Positions 44,905 through 54,934 of a DNA stretch of 64,000 nucleotides are shown piece by piece. Under the pieces are notes generated by a model, which did no database searches, was not told where the DNA came from, and was given only the letters and a program-made list of their open reading frames with translations. This DNA is from Mesorhizobium japonicum MAFF 303099. Lineage in GTDB: Bacteria; Pseudomonadota; Alphaproteobacteria; Rhizobiales; Rhizobiaceae. Positions within the stretch are counted from its first letter, which is position 1. Each line of letters opens with the position of its first letter. The position numbers were made by a program, and so were the translations under genes. The DNA is taken from the NCBI RefSeq assembly GCF_000009625.1, contig NC_002678.2, positions 4,062,001 to 4,126,000 on the forward strand, written 5' to 3'.

Positions 44905-47900
44905 ATGACGCTGCATGATGTCGCGCTCGACGACAAGTTCGACCTCGGGAAGGAGCGCATCTTCCTGTCCGGCGCGCAGGCGGTCATCCGCATGCTCCTG
45001 ATGCAGCGCGAGCGCGACCGCCGCGCTGGCCTGAACACCGCCGGCTTCGTCTCCGGCTATCGCGGCTCGCCGCTCGGCGGCCTCGACATGCAGCTGTGGA
45101 AGGCGAAGAAGCAGCTCGCCGGGGCCGACATCGTCTTCCAGCCAGGCCTCAACGAGGAGCTTGCCGCCACCGCCTGCTGGGGATCGCAGCAGACGGAATT
45201 GCTGGGCGAAGGCACCCATGACGGTGTCTTTTCCGTCTGGTACGGCAAGGGGCCGGGCGTCGATCGTTCCGGCGACGTGTTCCGCCATGCCAATCTTGCC
45301 GGATCGTCGAAGCATGGCGGCGTGCTTGCGCTGATGGGCGACGACCATATGGCCGAATCCTCGACCAATGCGCACGCCACCGAATTCCTCTTCGTCGATA
45401 CCATGGTGCCGATCCTCAATCCGGCCGGTGTCCAGGAGATCATCGACTACGGTCTGTACGGCTTTGCCATGTCGCGTTTCGCCGGCACCTGGGCGGCGAT
45501 CAAATGCGTCAAGGACAACATCGAATCGACGGCCTCGGTCGATGCCTCGCTCGAGCGATTGAACATCGTCGTGCCGGAGTTCGACATGCCGCCGGGCGGC
45601 CTCAACATCCGCCATGAGATCGACATGCTCGGGCAGGAGGAGCGGCTGCACGAATACAAGCGTGCCGCGGCCTCCGCCTTCATCCATGCCAACGGGCTGA
45701 ACCGCATCGTCTATTCGGGCGGCCGCAATCCCAAGCTCGGCATCATCACGCTGGGCAAGAGCTATCTCGATGTCCGCCAGGCGCTGGAGGATATCGGCAT
45801 CGACGAAGCCGCCGCCAACCGCATTGGCATCAGGCTGTTCAAGGTCGGCTGCCCGTGGCCGCTCGACCTGCAACACATCGCCGAATTTGCCCGCGGCCTC
45901 GACACCATCGTCGTCGTCGAGGAGAAGCGGTCGCTGATCGAGGTGCAGCTGCGCGAAAGCCTCTACGGCACCGCCTCGCAGCCGGTTATCGTCGGCAAGA
46001 AGGACGAGCGCGGCGACTGGCTGTTCCCCGCCAAGGGTGCGCTTGATCCCAACGAGATCGCCATTGCCCTTGGCGAGAGGATCGTCAAGACCATCGGCCC
46101 CTCGGAGGAGATCTCGGCGCGGGTGGGCAAGCTGCGCCAGTTCCAGGCGATGCTGGCGGACGCCACCGACATCGGTTCGCGCACGCCCTTCTTCTGTTCG
46201 GGCTGTCCGCACAATTCCTCGACCAAAGTTCCGGACGGCTCGATCGCCGCGGCCGGCATCGGCTGCCATTTCATGGCGCTTTGGATGGATCGCAACACGC
46301 TGGGCTTCACCGCCATGGGCGGCGAGGGCGCGCAATGGGTCGGCCAGGCGCCGTTCTCGAAGCGCGGCCACATCTTCCAGAATCTCGGCGACGGCACCTA
46401 CAACCATTCCGGCACGCTGGCGATCCGCTTCGCTTTGTCGAGCGAAGCCAACATCACCTACAAGATCCTCTACAACGATGCCGTGGCCATGACCGGCGGC
46501 CAGCCGCATGAGGGCGGCCTGACGGTGGACATGATCGCCAGGCAGGTGCGGGCCGAGGGCGTCGACCGCATCGCCATCGTCACCGACGAGCCGGACAAAT
46601 ACGCCGGCAAGGCCGACTTCCCGGCCGGCGCCACCATCCACCACCGCGACGACCTCGATCTCGTCCAGCGCGAGCTGCGCGACGTCAAGGGCGTGTCGAT
46701 CCTGCTCTACGACCAGACCTGCGCGGCCGAAAAGCGCCGGCGCCGCAAGCGCGGCACCTTTCCCGATCCCGACAAGCGCGTCTTCATCAACGAGTTGATC
46801 TGCGAAGGCTGCGGCGATTGCGGCGTGCAGTCGAACTGCGTCTCGATCCAGCCGGTCGAGACCGAATTCGGCCGCAAGCGCAGAATAGACCAGTCGAGCT
46901 GCAACAAGGACTTTTCCTGCGTCAACGGCTTCTGCCCGTCCTTCGTCACCGTCCACGGCGCCAAGATCCGCAAGGCCGAGGGCCTTGCCGGCAAGACCGA
47001 TCCGCTTGACGGTGTGCCGACACCGGCCGAATTCCCGCTGGGCGCCGAGGGCTGGGCAGCGATCATCGACGGCGTCGGCGGCACCGGCGTCGTCACCGTC
47101 GGCGCCGTGCTCGGCATGGCGGCCCATCTCGAGGACAAGGGCTGCGGCATGATCGACATGGCCGGCCTCGCCCAGAAGGGCGGCTCGGTGTTCACCCATG
47201 TCCGCATCGCCCGCACGCCGGACGACATCCATGCCATCCGCGTCTCTGCGGGCAAGGCCGACCTCGTGCTTGGCTGCGACCTCGTTGTGTCGGGCGCCAA
47301 GAAGGTGCTGACGGCGGTGCGCGAGGGGCATACGATCTTCCTCGCCAACACCGCCGAGATCATGCCCGGCGAGTTTGCCCGCTCGGCGGATTTCTCCTTG
47401 CCGATCGAACGCCTGAAGAAGGCGATCCGCGCCGCCGCCGGCGACGACAAGGCGCATTTCTTCGACGCCACCCGCACCGCCACCGCACTGTTCGGCAATT
47501 CGCTCGGCGCCAACATGTTCATGCTCGGCTTTGCCTTCCAGCATGGCGGCCTGCCGCTGTCGGCCGAGGCTGTCGAGAGGGCGATCGAGCTCAATGGCGA
47601 AGCGGTGGCCATGAACATCGCCGCCTTCCGCTGGGGCCGCCGCGCAGCGCACCAGCCGGATTTCGTGCGCGGCCTCGTCGCCCAGCCGGGCAGGGCAGGA
47701 GAGACCGCCCCGGTCGCGCAGACGCTGGACGAGATCATTGCCCGCCGTGTCGCCTTCCTGACCGCCTACCAGAACGCCGCCTATGGCAAGCGCTATGCCG
47801 ACAGGCTGACGCTGCTGCGCGCTGCCGAGACCAGGGCCGTGCCCGGCTCGACCGCCGTGACCGAGGCGGCGGCCAGGAACCTGTTCAAGCTGATGGCGAT

Positions 47901-48384
47901 CAAGGACGAGTACGAGGTAGCACGACTCTACACCGACGGCTCCTTCGCCGCGGAGTTAGGCAAGCAGTTCCAGAGCTATGAAAAACTCGAATTCCATCTC
48001 GCGCCGCCGATCATGGGCCGTCGCGGCAATGACGGCACACCGAGGAAGTCGAGCTTCGGTCCCTGGATGATGAAGGGTTTCCGCCTGCTGGCGGCGCTGA
48101 AAGGCTTGCGCGGCACCGCTTTCGACCTGTTCGGCTATACCGCCGAACGACGCATGGAACGGCAGCTTTTGGCGCAATATGAGGGCGATCTTGAGCTCGT
48201 CGCCAACTCGCTGGCGCCAGGCAAGGCCGACGCGGCGGTCGCTCTCGTTTCGGTCCCGGCGCTCATCCGTGGTTATGGCCATGTCCGCCAGGCCAGCGCT
48301 GAAAAGGCCGCGGGCGAGCGTCAAAGACTGCTCGAGCGCCTGTCGAGTACGCCGACGCAGACGGAACTCCAGGCCGCCGAGTGA
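44905..48384 (+). CDS. indolepyruvate:ferredoxin oxidoreductase, fused alpha-beta
   Basis: A 1159-residue single-chain 2-oxoacid:ferredoxin oxidoreductase that decarboxylates aryl (and possibly branched) pyruvates to acyl-CoA. The N-terminal part has FVSGYRGSPLGGLD and the pyrimidine domain. The TPP site is GDGTYNHSGTLA with YNDAVAMTGGQ about 30 residues on. Cys motifs are CSGCPHNSST, CEGCGDCGVQSNC and a later NGFCPSF. The C-terminal third holds the gamma-type domain (VGGTGVVTVGAVLG) and a terminal DUF6537-like region. The ATG at 44905 has AGGAA eight bases upstream. It stands alone; the electron acceptor gene is not adjacent. Confidence 0.94.
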   Translation: MTLHDVALDDKFDLGKERIFLSGAQAVIRMLLMQRERDRRAGLNTAGFVSGYRGSPLGGLDMQLWKAKKQLAGADIVFQPGLNEELAATACWGSQQTELLGEGTHDGVFSVWYGKGPGVDRSGDVFRHANLAGSSKHGGVLALMGDDHMAESSTNAHATEFLFVDTMVPILNPAGVQEIIDYGLYGFAMSRFAGTWAAIKCVKDNIESTASVDASLERLNIVVPEFDMPPGGLNIRHEIDMLGQEERLHEYKRAAASAFIHANGLNRIVYSGGRNPKLGIITLGKSYLDVRQALEDIGIDEAAANRIGIRLFKVGCPWPLDLQHIAEFARGLDTIVVVEEKRSLIEVQLRESLYGTASQPVIVGKKDERGDWLFPAKGALDPNEIAIALGERIVKTIGPSEEISARVGKLRQFQAMLADATDIGSRTPFFCSGCPHNSSTKVPDGSIAAAGIGCHFMALWMDRNTLGFTAMGGEGAQWVGQAPFSKRGHIFQNLGDGTYNHSGTLAIRFALSSEANITYKILYNDAVAMTGGQPHEGGLTVDMIARQVRAEGVDRIAIVTDEPDKYAGKADFPAGATIHHRDDLDLVQRELRDVKGVSILLYDQTCAAEKRRRRKRGTFPDPDKRVFINELICEGCGDCGVQSNCVSIQPVETEFGRKRRIDQSSCNKDFSCVNGFCPSFVTVHGAKIRKAEGLAGKTDPLDGVPTPAEFPLGAEGWAAIIDGVGGTGVVTVGAVLGMAAHLEDKGCGMIDMAGLAQKGGSVFTHVRIARTPDDIHAIRVSAGKADLVLGCDLVVSGAKKVLTAVREGHTIFLANTAEIMPGEFARSADFSLPIERLKKAIRAAAGDDKAHFFDATRTATALFGNSLGANMFMLGFAFQHGGLPLSAEAVERAIELNGEAVAMNIAAFRWGRRAAHQPDFVRGLVAQPGRAGETAPVAQTLDEIIARRVAFLTAYQNAAYGKRYADRLTLLRAAETRAVPGSTAVTEAAARNLFKLMAIKDEYEVARLYTDGSFAAELGKQFQSYEKLEFHLAPPIMGRRGNDGTPRKSSFGPWMMKGFRLLAALKGLRGTAFDLFGYTAERRMERQLLAQYEGDLELVANSLAPGKADAAVALVSVPALIRGYGHVRQASAEKAAGERQRLLERLSSTPTQTELQAAE

Positions 48385-48526
48385 TGGATACGCCTTGTTT
48401 ACCTGAAGCTTGATTTTCCTGCTCTGTCCTGCATTTGCGGGCCCTTGGCACCTCAGTCGAAGTCCCTGTTCTAAGCCTTTCTTAAGGCGGGTGTGACATG
48501 ACAAGGCTTAGCGTTGGGCCGACAAT

Positions 48527-50866
48527 ATGGGCAGAACAAAAACTGAGAACATCCCGGCGGATGTTTATATCCAGTTTGTGCGGTCGTTGTTCGACAACGC
48601 CCACATGCTGGTAATCGGCGGCGTATGCTACTGGATCCTCGGATTCATGATCTACTTGCGTATGCACAACCCATTGTTCCTGGGTTTTTCTTTTGGTCTG
48701 CTGTCCATCAGCCTTTTCCGCTACTCCGGCATTCGCGGGTTCCGGAAGGCGGGCGGCGTAATAGCCAATGTTGAAGAGGCGCGGCGGTGGGAGCGCACCT
48801 ATATCCTGAAGGGCAGCCTGCAGGGCCTCGGCCTGGGCGCGCTGTGCTTCATATCGATCTATGTCTATCCCGATCCCTTCGCCGAACTGGCCGCGACGTC
48901 GCTGGCCATCGCCACCTTGGTGACGGTCGTTGGCCGCAACTATGGCTCGCCGCTCATGGTGCGGATCTTTTCCGTGACCTTCATTGGTCCGGCGGCACTG
49001 GCACTCTTGCTGCGCATGGATGTCCCCTCGGTCGTTCTCGGCTTGATGATCATCCCGTTGACTTTCATCACCATCAACAGCGCCGACCACGTCCGCAACG
49101 TGCTTTTCTCGGCCGTTATCGGCCACAAGGAAGCGAGGAAGCTCGCGTTAAGGTTCGACCGCGCCCTCAACACCATGTCGCACGGCCTTGTCATGCTCGG
49201 TCCCGACGGCCGGGTGGCGGTGGCCAATGCCGAAGCTGCCCATCTGATGTCGCTCAAATCCGCGAATGCGCTGCTCGGGCGGTCGATCCATGGTCTTTTG
49301 ATGCGCGGAGTCGCCGGCGGCATGCTGGCGCCGAAGGACTGCCGCTACATCGAGGCCCAGCTGACGCGGGCCTTGCGCGAGGGGCGCGACCGCAAGGTCC
49401 TGGTATCGCTGGCCAATGGCCAGCATTATGAATTCTCGGCCCGCGAAGGCAGCCAGGAACTCGGCGTCATCACCTTCGAGGACGTGACGGCGCGCGTCGA
49501 GGCTGAAGACAAGATCCGCTTCATGGCGCGTTACGACAATCTCACCGGCCTGCCCAATCGCGCCTATTTCCACGAACTGGTCGGTGAGGCGATGGCGTCA
49601 GGCGATCGCGACCGTTTCTGCGGCCTGGCCGTGCTCGACCTCGACGATTTCAAGAGCGTCAACGATACGCTCGGCCATCCGATCGGCGACGGGTTGATCT
49701 ACGCGGTCGCCGAGCGTCTTGCCGCCGTTGCCGGACAAGGCATCACCGTCAGCCGTTTCGGCGGCGACGAATTCATGGTCTTCTTCGACCGCATCGAGGA
49801 TGAGAGCCATCTGACCACGCAGACCGACGAGATCTTCGCGGCATTGCAGGGCGAGGTGGACGTCGCCGGCCATGGGCTGCGCATCCAGACCAGTGGCGGC
49901 GCGGTATTGGCGCGGGTCAGGGACAGCGATGTCGACGCCATGATCGTCAAGGCGGATCTGGCGCTTTACAAGGCCAAGGAGCTTGGCAAGAACGGCTGGC
50001 GGCTGTTCGAGGCGGCAATGGACGCCGCGTTCCGCAACCGGCAGCTGATGAAGGCGGATCTGCGCAGCGCCGTGGAAAGCAAGAGCCTGCGGGTCGTCTA
50101 CCAGCCGATCGTGGCGATGAACACCATGCGCATCGCCAGCTGCGAGGCGCTGTGCCGCTGGGATCATCCCGACCTTGGACCGATTTCGCCAAGCATCTTC
50201 ATTCCGCTGGCCGAGGAAATGGGCATCATTTCCGAGATCAGCACTTTCGTGCTGCAGGCAGCCTGCACCGAATGCGCCAAATGGCCCGATCAGACAAGCG
50301 TCTCGGTCAACCTCTCGGCCAAGGATTTCCGCAGCCGCGATGTCATCCAGAAGGTTCGCGATGCGCTGGCGAGTTCCGGCCTCGCCGCCGGCCGGCTGGA
50401 GATCGAGGTCACCGAAACGGCGCTGCTCGACGACAAGTCGCTGACGCGCCAGTATATCGAGGAGCTCAAGCAGATCGGTGTTCGCATCGCGCTCGACGAT
50501 TTCGGCACCGGCTATTCGAGCCTGAGCTACCTCCACAAACTGCCGCTCGACAAGATCAAGATCGACCGCTCGTTCCTGATGGACGTCACCCAGAACGCGC
50601 GTTCGCTGGAACTGCTCAAGGGCATCGTCAATCTGTCACGGCCACTGGGGCTTTCCGTGACCGTCGAAGGCGTCGAGACCTTCGAACAGCTCAAGATCCT
50701 GGCCTTGCAGGTCAAACCGGATCTCGTGCAAGGCTTCCTGTTCGGTGCCGCGCTCAGTGCGTCGGGTATCGAGACGATGTCGAATGTCACTTGGCCATTT
50801 GCAGCCGACCTGCGTCGTGCCGGCAAACGGACAGTCATTAGCTCCGTGATTTCGCAGGGCGCTTAA
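48527..50866 (+). CDS. membrane GGDEF-EAL c-di-GMP enzyme
   Basis: A 779-residue protein: about six N-terminal membrane helices (25-205), a PAS-like sensor (about 210-330), then GGDEF and EAL domains. The GGDEF active-site loop is intact (SRFGGDEF, near residue 412), so cyclase activity is possible. The EAL domain has EALCRW (near 539), NLSAKDF, the DDFGTGYSSLSYL loop and VTVEGVET, so phosphodiesterase activity is also possible. Which dominates is not readable. The next gene, a FeeM-like acyltransferase, is on the same strand after 340 bases. Confidence 0.94.
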   Translation: MGRTKTENIPADVYIQFVRSLFDNAHMLVIGGVCYWILGFMIYLRMHNPLFLGFSFGLLSISLFRYSGIRGFRKAGGVIANVEEARRWERTYILKGSLQGLGLGALCFISIYVYPDPFAELAATSLAIATLVTVVGRNYGSPLMVRIFSVTFIGPAALALLLRMDVPSVVLGLMIIPLTFITINSADHVRNVLFSAVIGHKEARKLALRFDRALNTMSHGLVMLGPDGRVAVANAEAAHLMSLKSANALLGRSIHGLLMRGVAGGMLAPKDCRYIEAQLTRALREGRDRKVLVSLANGQHYEFSAREGSQELGVITFEDVTARVEAEDKIRFMARYDNLTGLPNRAYFHELVGEAMASGDRDRFCGLAVLDLDDFKSVNDTLGHPIGDGLIYAVAERLAAVAGQGITVSRFGGDEFMVFFDRIEDESHLTTQTDEIFAALQGEVDVAGHGLRIQTSGGAVLARVRDSDVDAMIVKADLALYKAKELGKNGWRLFEAAMDAAFRNRQLMKADLRSAVESKSLRVVYQPIVAMNTMRIASCEALCRWDHPDLGPISPSIFIPLAEEMGIISEISTFVLQAACTECAKWPDQTSVSVNLSAKDFRSRDVIQKVRDALASSGLAAGRLEIEVTETALLDDKSLTRQYIEELKQIGVRIALDDFGTGYSSLSYLHKLPLDKIKIDRSFLMDVTQNARSLELLKGIVNLSRPLGLSVTVEGVETFEQLKILALQVKPDLVQGFLFGAALSASGIETMSNVTWPFAADLRRAGKRTVISSVISQGA

Positions 50867-51206
50867 TTCCCGACGTTTTTCGATTCAAGCACGGCCTTTG
50901 ATATCGAACTCATCCGCCTCCTCATCGTCCCGCCGCGATTTTGCTTTCACGCAATGCTGCTGAAAAGGGTCCTTTCGGAACTCGCTCGCGAATGGATTGA
51001 ACTCAGCCGCTGAAATCTGCCTGTTTGTCGAGGCGCGATGTCTCGGAGGCCATGAACCAAGTCGGTCCCAGGCGTGTTGCTCGCCAAGACTCAGCGGTGC
51101 GTGCGGCCGTTAAGGTTAACATAAGGTAAATCAACAGCATCCAAGTTTCTGCTTGTGTCTCATTTTGACTCGACTAGCGTATTCGAAGGCGGAATTTCGA
51201 GGACAG
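50867..51206 (+). other. long leader between the GGDEF-EAL and FeeM-like genes
   Basis: No gene is seen in these 340 bases. A TTAA-N7-TAAA motif (51116-51119 and 51127-51130), one mismatch from a CtrA box, lies about 90 bases before the FeeM-like gene, next to another TTAA at 51110-51113. Otherwise nothing recognisable. Confidence 0.35.
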
Positions 51207-51977
51207 ATGATGGATGCTGCTGCGGCTGCAAGGAATACGTCTGGCGCGGTCAGGGCAGCCGGGGATTCGGTGCTGAACCGATCGATGATGCAATTGCTGG
51301 AGCATGTCGACTATCGCCTCATCACCGGAGGCGAGGATTTGGAGGCGATTTACCGGCTTCGCTATAAATCCTACCTGCGTTCGGGCATGTGCGGCCCGAT
51401 CGCCGCCGGGATGTTCGAAGATCGCTGGGACAATCTGCCCAATTCCTACCGGTTCGGCGTCTATTGCTATGGCGAATTGGTCAGCACGATCCGCTTCCAT
51501 TACATTTCTCGCGAGCACCCCAATTCGCCCTCCGTCGATGCCTATCCCGAAATACTGATCGAGCGGCTTGCCCGCGGAGAAACCTTTATCGACGGAACCC
51601 GGTTCGCAACCGATCCTGATGCCGCGCCGGCCCCCGGAGTGCTGCCGTTCCTGACACTCAGGCTTGCCATGGTGGCCTCGCTCTATTTCGGTCAGAACTC
51701 GGTGCTGACTCCGGTCAAGGTCGAGCATTCCAATTTCTATTCCCGTTATTTCAACGCCGTACAGAGGACCGAGGCCAAGGAATTCCCGGGCGTTCTGACT
51801 CGGATCGCCCTGTTCGAAATCCCTGCCGGCGAAAATATGCGCCTGACGCTCGAACGGTTCCCATTCTTCAGGTCGACGCCGATGGAACAGCGGCTGATGT
51901 TCGGCAATCCGGCCATCAATCGGCTGACGCCCTTGTCCATCGTGCCGACAGCGAAATATTATCGCGACGCCGCCTGA
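51207..51977 (+). CDS. FeeM-like N-acyl amino acid synthase / GNAT-fold protein
   Basis: A 256-residue protein with the autoinducer-synthase-like GNAT fold: LITGGEDLEAIYRLRYKSYL at the start of the domain, LVSTIRFHYISRE, FIDGTRFATDPDA, LRLAMVASLYFG and VKVEHSNFYSRYF. FeeM-type enzymes join an acyl chain from acyl carrier protein to an amino acid. The length suits a single-domain enzyme. ATG 51207 or 51210 follows GAGGA at 51199-51203. It comes after a c-di-GMP gene, a pairing that suggests a signal or surface lipid role. The family call is by pattern. Confidence 0.68.
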   Translation: MMDAAAAARNTSGAVRAAGDSVLNRSMMQLLEHVDYRLITGGEDLEAIYRLRYKSYLRSGMCGPIAAGMFEDRWDNLPNSYRFGVYCYGELVSTIRFHYISREHPNSPSVDAYPEILIERLARGETFIDGTRFATDPDAAPAPGVLPFLTLRLAMVASLYFGQNSVLTPVKVEHSNFYSRYFNAVQRTEAKEFPGVLTRIALFEIPAGENMRLTLERFPFFRSTPMEQRLMFGNPAINRLTPLSIVPTAKYYRDAA

Positions 51978-52094
51978 AGCCCTCGTTTTTTGCAAGGCGT
52001 CTGGAGCTTTCCGGCTAGATCCGCGTTCTGATGACGGCGGAACGCCGCCGCTCCATGTTTGTCTTCCCAGCGGATATGCCAGAAGGACCCCGAC

Positions 52095-52244
52095 ATGCAT
52101 ATTTCCCAGCTCGCGCTCACGCCGCTCATCTCGCTGATCGCCGGCGTGCTGATCCTGATCATGCCACGGCTGCTGAACTACATCGTCGCGCTCTATCTGA
52201 TCGTCGTTGGACTGCTCGGACTTTTTCCGCACCTCGCCGGGTAA
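52095..52244 (+). CDS. DUF3096 small membrane protein
   Basis: A 49-residue protein with two hydrophobic segments separated by a short PRLLNY turn (LISLIAGVLILIM and IVALYLIVVGLLGL), fitting DUF3096. AGAAGGA at 52081-52087 is a good ribosome site. The function is unknown. Confidence 0.82.
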   Translation: MHISQLALTPLISLIAGVLILIMPRLLNYIVALYLIVVGLLGLFPHLAG

Positions 52245-52252
52245 ATAAACCT

Positions 52253-53068
52253 TCAGCCGGCAAAGAAACGCAACGCTGCGGCGACGATCGCTTCGGGTCT
52301 ATCTTCCTGCATGAGGTGGCCGGAGCCGGGGACGAGGGTCAAGGCGCAACCCGGCAGCATGGCCGCGAGCTTTTGGCCGCTTTGCGGCGGTATCCAGCGG
52401 TCTTCCTCTCCCCACAGCAAGGTGACGGGGCAGCGCAATTGGCCGTAGAGCGGTTCGACCTCATCGGTAAAGCGTTGATCCATTTGGGCGATCTGCCGGT
52501 AGAAAGCCGGCTGGCCAACGGAGCCGGTCCATGGTGCGATGTAAGGTTCCAGATCGCTGTCCGACAAAGGCCTGGTCGCTGCGCCCGAAACATACGCTTT
52601 CAGAATCGCCGCTTGTATGTAGTCCGGCAAGCCGGCGAAAGCGGCCTCGTGCTGACGCACATGCCGGACAAAGGGCGAGCCCCAGGGGCGCACCGCCACC
52701 GGGTCGATCAGCAGCAGCCTGTCGTAGTCGCAGCCGTCGATCAGATGCGCGCGTAACGCCGTGGCGCCGCCGAAATCATGGGCGATGATTTGGGGTCGGT
52801 CGAGCTTCCAGAAGGCCAGCATCGCCGCCAGCGCCTTGTTCTGGATGCCGAGCGAAACGTCCTGACCTTCCCGCTTGTCGGATCGCCCATATCCGGGAAG
52901 ATCGTAGAAATACAGCGTATGGCCACGCGCCAGTTCCGGTGCGACGCGATGCCAGACATGCGAGGAGAACGGCGTTCCATGCACGAGTACGATTGGCGGG
53001 CCCGAACCGGTGGTCCCCCATGCGATGGTCGTGCCGTTCCAGTCAAATGTCTGTGTGGGTGTGATCAT
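52253..53068 (-). CDS. alpha/beta hydrolase with Asp nucleophile (dehalogenase/epoxide hydrolase-like)
   Basis: A 271-residue cytosolic hydrolase. The oxyanion segment is LVHGTPFSSHVW, the nucleophile elbow is IAHDFGG with Asp98, the acid is in GEEDRW, and the His is in GSGHLMQED near residue 250. An Asp at the nucleophile position marks haloalkane or haloacetate dehalogenases and epoxide hydrolases rather than esterases. The halide-binding residues are not certain, so the exact activity is open. It converges on the DUF3096 gene. Confidence 0.87.
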   Translation of the reverse strand: MITPTQTFDWNGTTIAWGTTGSGPPIVLVHGTPFSSHVWHRVAPELARGHTLYFYDLPGYGRSDKREGQDVSLGIQNKALAAMLAFWKLDRPQIIAHDFGGATALRAHLIDGCDYDRLLLIDPVAVRPWGSPFVRHVRQHEAAFAGLPDYIQAAILKAYVSGAATRPLSDSDLEPYIAPWTGSVGQPAFYRQIAQMDQRFTDEVEPLYGQLRCPVTLLWGEEDRWIPPQSGQKLAAMLPGCALTLVPGSGHLMQEDRPEAIVAAALRFFAG

Positions 53069-53332
53069 GGTGCTTCATCGGCCGGCGGTTCGTCCCGCGA
53101 CGATAGTCCCTCGCGACCACGTCCAGAACCGCCAAATTCTGACACTAGGTTCAACGGGATTCACTCCTGTCGCTGACGACCGGCGATGGCCGGGCTCTAT
53201 CATGCAAGGGATTGGCCAGCAGTTTCAATTTTCCCTTGAGGCAGTTGTCGGTCCCAATGCGGCAATAGCGCCATTGCTCTCGGCCCGGCTTTTCGCTATG
53301 TGCCTGAAAGATGTCTTCGAAGGGGTATTCCT

Positions 53333-53557
53333 ATGGCTGATCACTCGCCGACCGGTCCTGTCGAACTGGGCGCGAAGATGGACTATGCCGAGCATGACCG
53401 CACCTATGCGGGCTTTCTCGCTCTGGCCAAATATGGATCGCTTTTCTGCGGCGCGCTGCTCATCGCGATGGCTTTCGGCTTCTTCGCGGGCGGTTTCTTC
53501 TCGGCACTTGTCCTGTTCGCCCTGATCATGGCCGTCGGCGCCTTCATTCTGCGATAG
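53333..53557 (+). CDS. aa3-type cytochrome c oxidase subunit IV
   Basis: A 74-residue protein with a soluble N-terminus (MDYAEHDRTYAGFLALAKYG) and one or two helices, as in the small subunit IV of alphaproteobacterial aa3 oxidase. DYAEHERTY-type sequences are characteristic. The ATG at 53333 gives the usual length. It precedes pntAA by 87 bases. Confidence 0.86.
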   Translation: MADHSPTGPVELGAKMDYAEHDRTYAGFLALAKYGSLFCGALLIAMAFGFFAGGFFSALVLFALIMAVGAFILR

Positions 53558-53644
53558 ACCTTCCAAAACCCAGTTGCCATTGACCTCGCCGGATATTCCG
53601 GCCGACACTTTGCGCAAACAGGTTCCAGCCGAAAGGATCATGCG

Positions 53645-54934
53645 GTGGGACAGACGGTTTTCATCCCTCGTGAGCTTGACGCGAACGAGCCGCGCGTCGC
53701 GGCCTCGCCCGATACGGTCAAGCGGCTGGCAGGGCTGGGCTTCGACGTGATTGTCGAAACCGGCGCCGGCACGAGGTCGCGCATCCCCGACGAGGAGTTC
53801 GCCAAGGCAGGTGCCGTCATCAGCAAGGCCGCGGATGTCGGTAAGGCCGATGTCGTGCTGAAGGTCCGCCGGCCTACGGAAGCCGAGCTGAAGAGCTATA
53901 AATCCGGCGCTGCCGTGATCGCCATCATGGATCCCTACGGCAACGATGCCGCCGTTGCGGCGCTGGCAAAGGCCGGTGTCACTGCCTTCTCGATGGAATT
54001 CATGCCGCGCATTACCCGCGCGCAATCGATGGACGTGCTGTCCAGCCAGGCAAATCTTGCCGGCTATCAGGCGGTCATTGACGGTGCCTCGGAATATGAT
54101 CGTGCCTTGCCGATGATGATGACGGCGGCCGGCACGGTGCCAGCGGCGAAAATCTTCATCATGGGTGTCGGCGTCGCCGGCCTGCAAGCGATCGCCACGG
54201 CGCGCCGCCTTGGTGCCGTTGTCACCGCCACCGACGTGCGCCCCGCCGCCAAGGAACAGGTCGCCTCGCTCGGCGCAAAGTTCCTGGCCGTCGAGGACGA
54301 GGAGTTCAAGGCCGCCGAAACGGCTGGCGGCTACGCCAAGGAAATGTCCAAGGAATACCAGGCCAAGCAGGCGGCACTCACCGCCGAGCACATCGCCAAG
54401 CAGGACATCGTCATCACCACGGCGCTGATCCCCGGCCGGCCGGCGCCGACGCTGGTGTCGGCGGCGATGGTCGCCTCGATGAAGCCGGGCTCGGTGCTCG
54501 TCGACCTCGCCGTCGAACGTGGCGGCAATGTCGAAGGTGCTCAGCCGGGTCGGGTGGTGACCACGGCCAATGGCGTAAAGATCGTCGGCCACCTCAACGT
54601 GCCCGGCCGCGTCGCCGCATCCGCCTCGCTGCTCTACGCCAAGAACCTGTTCGCTTTCCTCGAGACGCTGGTCGACAAGACCACCAAGACGCTGGCCATC
54701 AAGCGCGATGACGAACTGGTCAAGGCCACCATGCTGACCGACGGCGGCAAGGTGGTTCATCCGGCCTTCGCCAAGGCCGACCAGCAGCCTCATGTCGAAC
54801 CCGCGGCGATCCCGGCCACAACCATGGTCGCCGATGCTTCGGCTGCGCCCAAAAAGCCCGCGCCAAAGAAGACAGCCGCGTCCAAATCGTCCTCGCCCAA
54901 GTCGTCCTCGCCCAAGTCGAAAGGCACAGCGTGA
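53645..54934 (+). CDS. pntAA: NAD(P) transhydrogenase subunit alpha part 1
   Basis: A 429-residue NAD(H)-binding domain I of the proton-pumping transhydrogenase. Landmarks are [31 protein letters not shown], the dimer-interface and Rossmann region [18 protein letters not shown] (about 175-192) and [16 protein letters not shown]. The start is a GTG at 53645 with AAAGGA upstream; an ATG five bases earlier is in another frame. The C-terminal 40 residues are a Lys/Ser/Pro linker containing two copies of a 15-base repeat. It overlaps pntAB. Confidence 0.94.
   Translation: MGQTVFIPRELDANEPRVAASPDTVKRLAGLGFDVIVETGAGTRSRIPDEEFAKAGAVISKAADVGKADVVLKVRRPTEAELKSYKSGAAVIAIMDPYGNDAAVAALAKAGVTAFSMEFMPRITRAQSMDVLSSQANLAGYQAVIDGASEYDRALPMMMTAAGTVPAAKIFIMGVGVAGLQAIATARRLGAVVTATDVRPAAKEQVASLGAKFLAVEDEEFKAAETAGGYAKEMSKEYQAKQAALTAEHIAKQDIVITTALIPGRPAPTLVSAAMVASMKPGSVLVDLAVERGGNVEGAQPGRVVTTANGVKIVGHLNVPGRVAASASLLYAKNLFAFLETLVDKTTKTLAIKRDDELVKATMLTDGGKVVHPAFAKADQQPHVEPAAIPATTMVADASAAPKKPAPKKTAASKSSSPKSSSPKSKGTA
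54887..54916 (+). repeat. 15-base tandem duplication in pntAA
   Basis: TCGTCCTCGCCCAAG occurs at 54887-54901 and 54902-54916 with no difference, encoding SSSPK twice in the C-terminal linker. Copy number is likely to vary between strains. Confidence 0.9.

Noticed and set aside
44752..47652. 966-codon open frame on the minus strand opposite the indolepyruvate oxidoreductase gene
   Set aside because: It is the mirror of a high-GC gene with recognisable motifs; the translation is low-complexity (Ala, Arg, Asp, His) with no family features.
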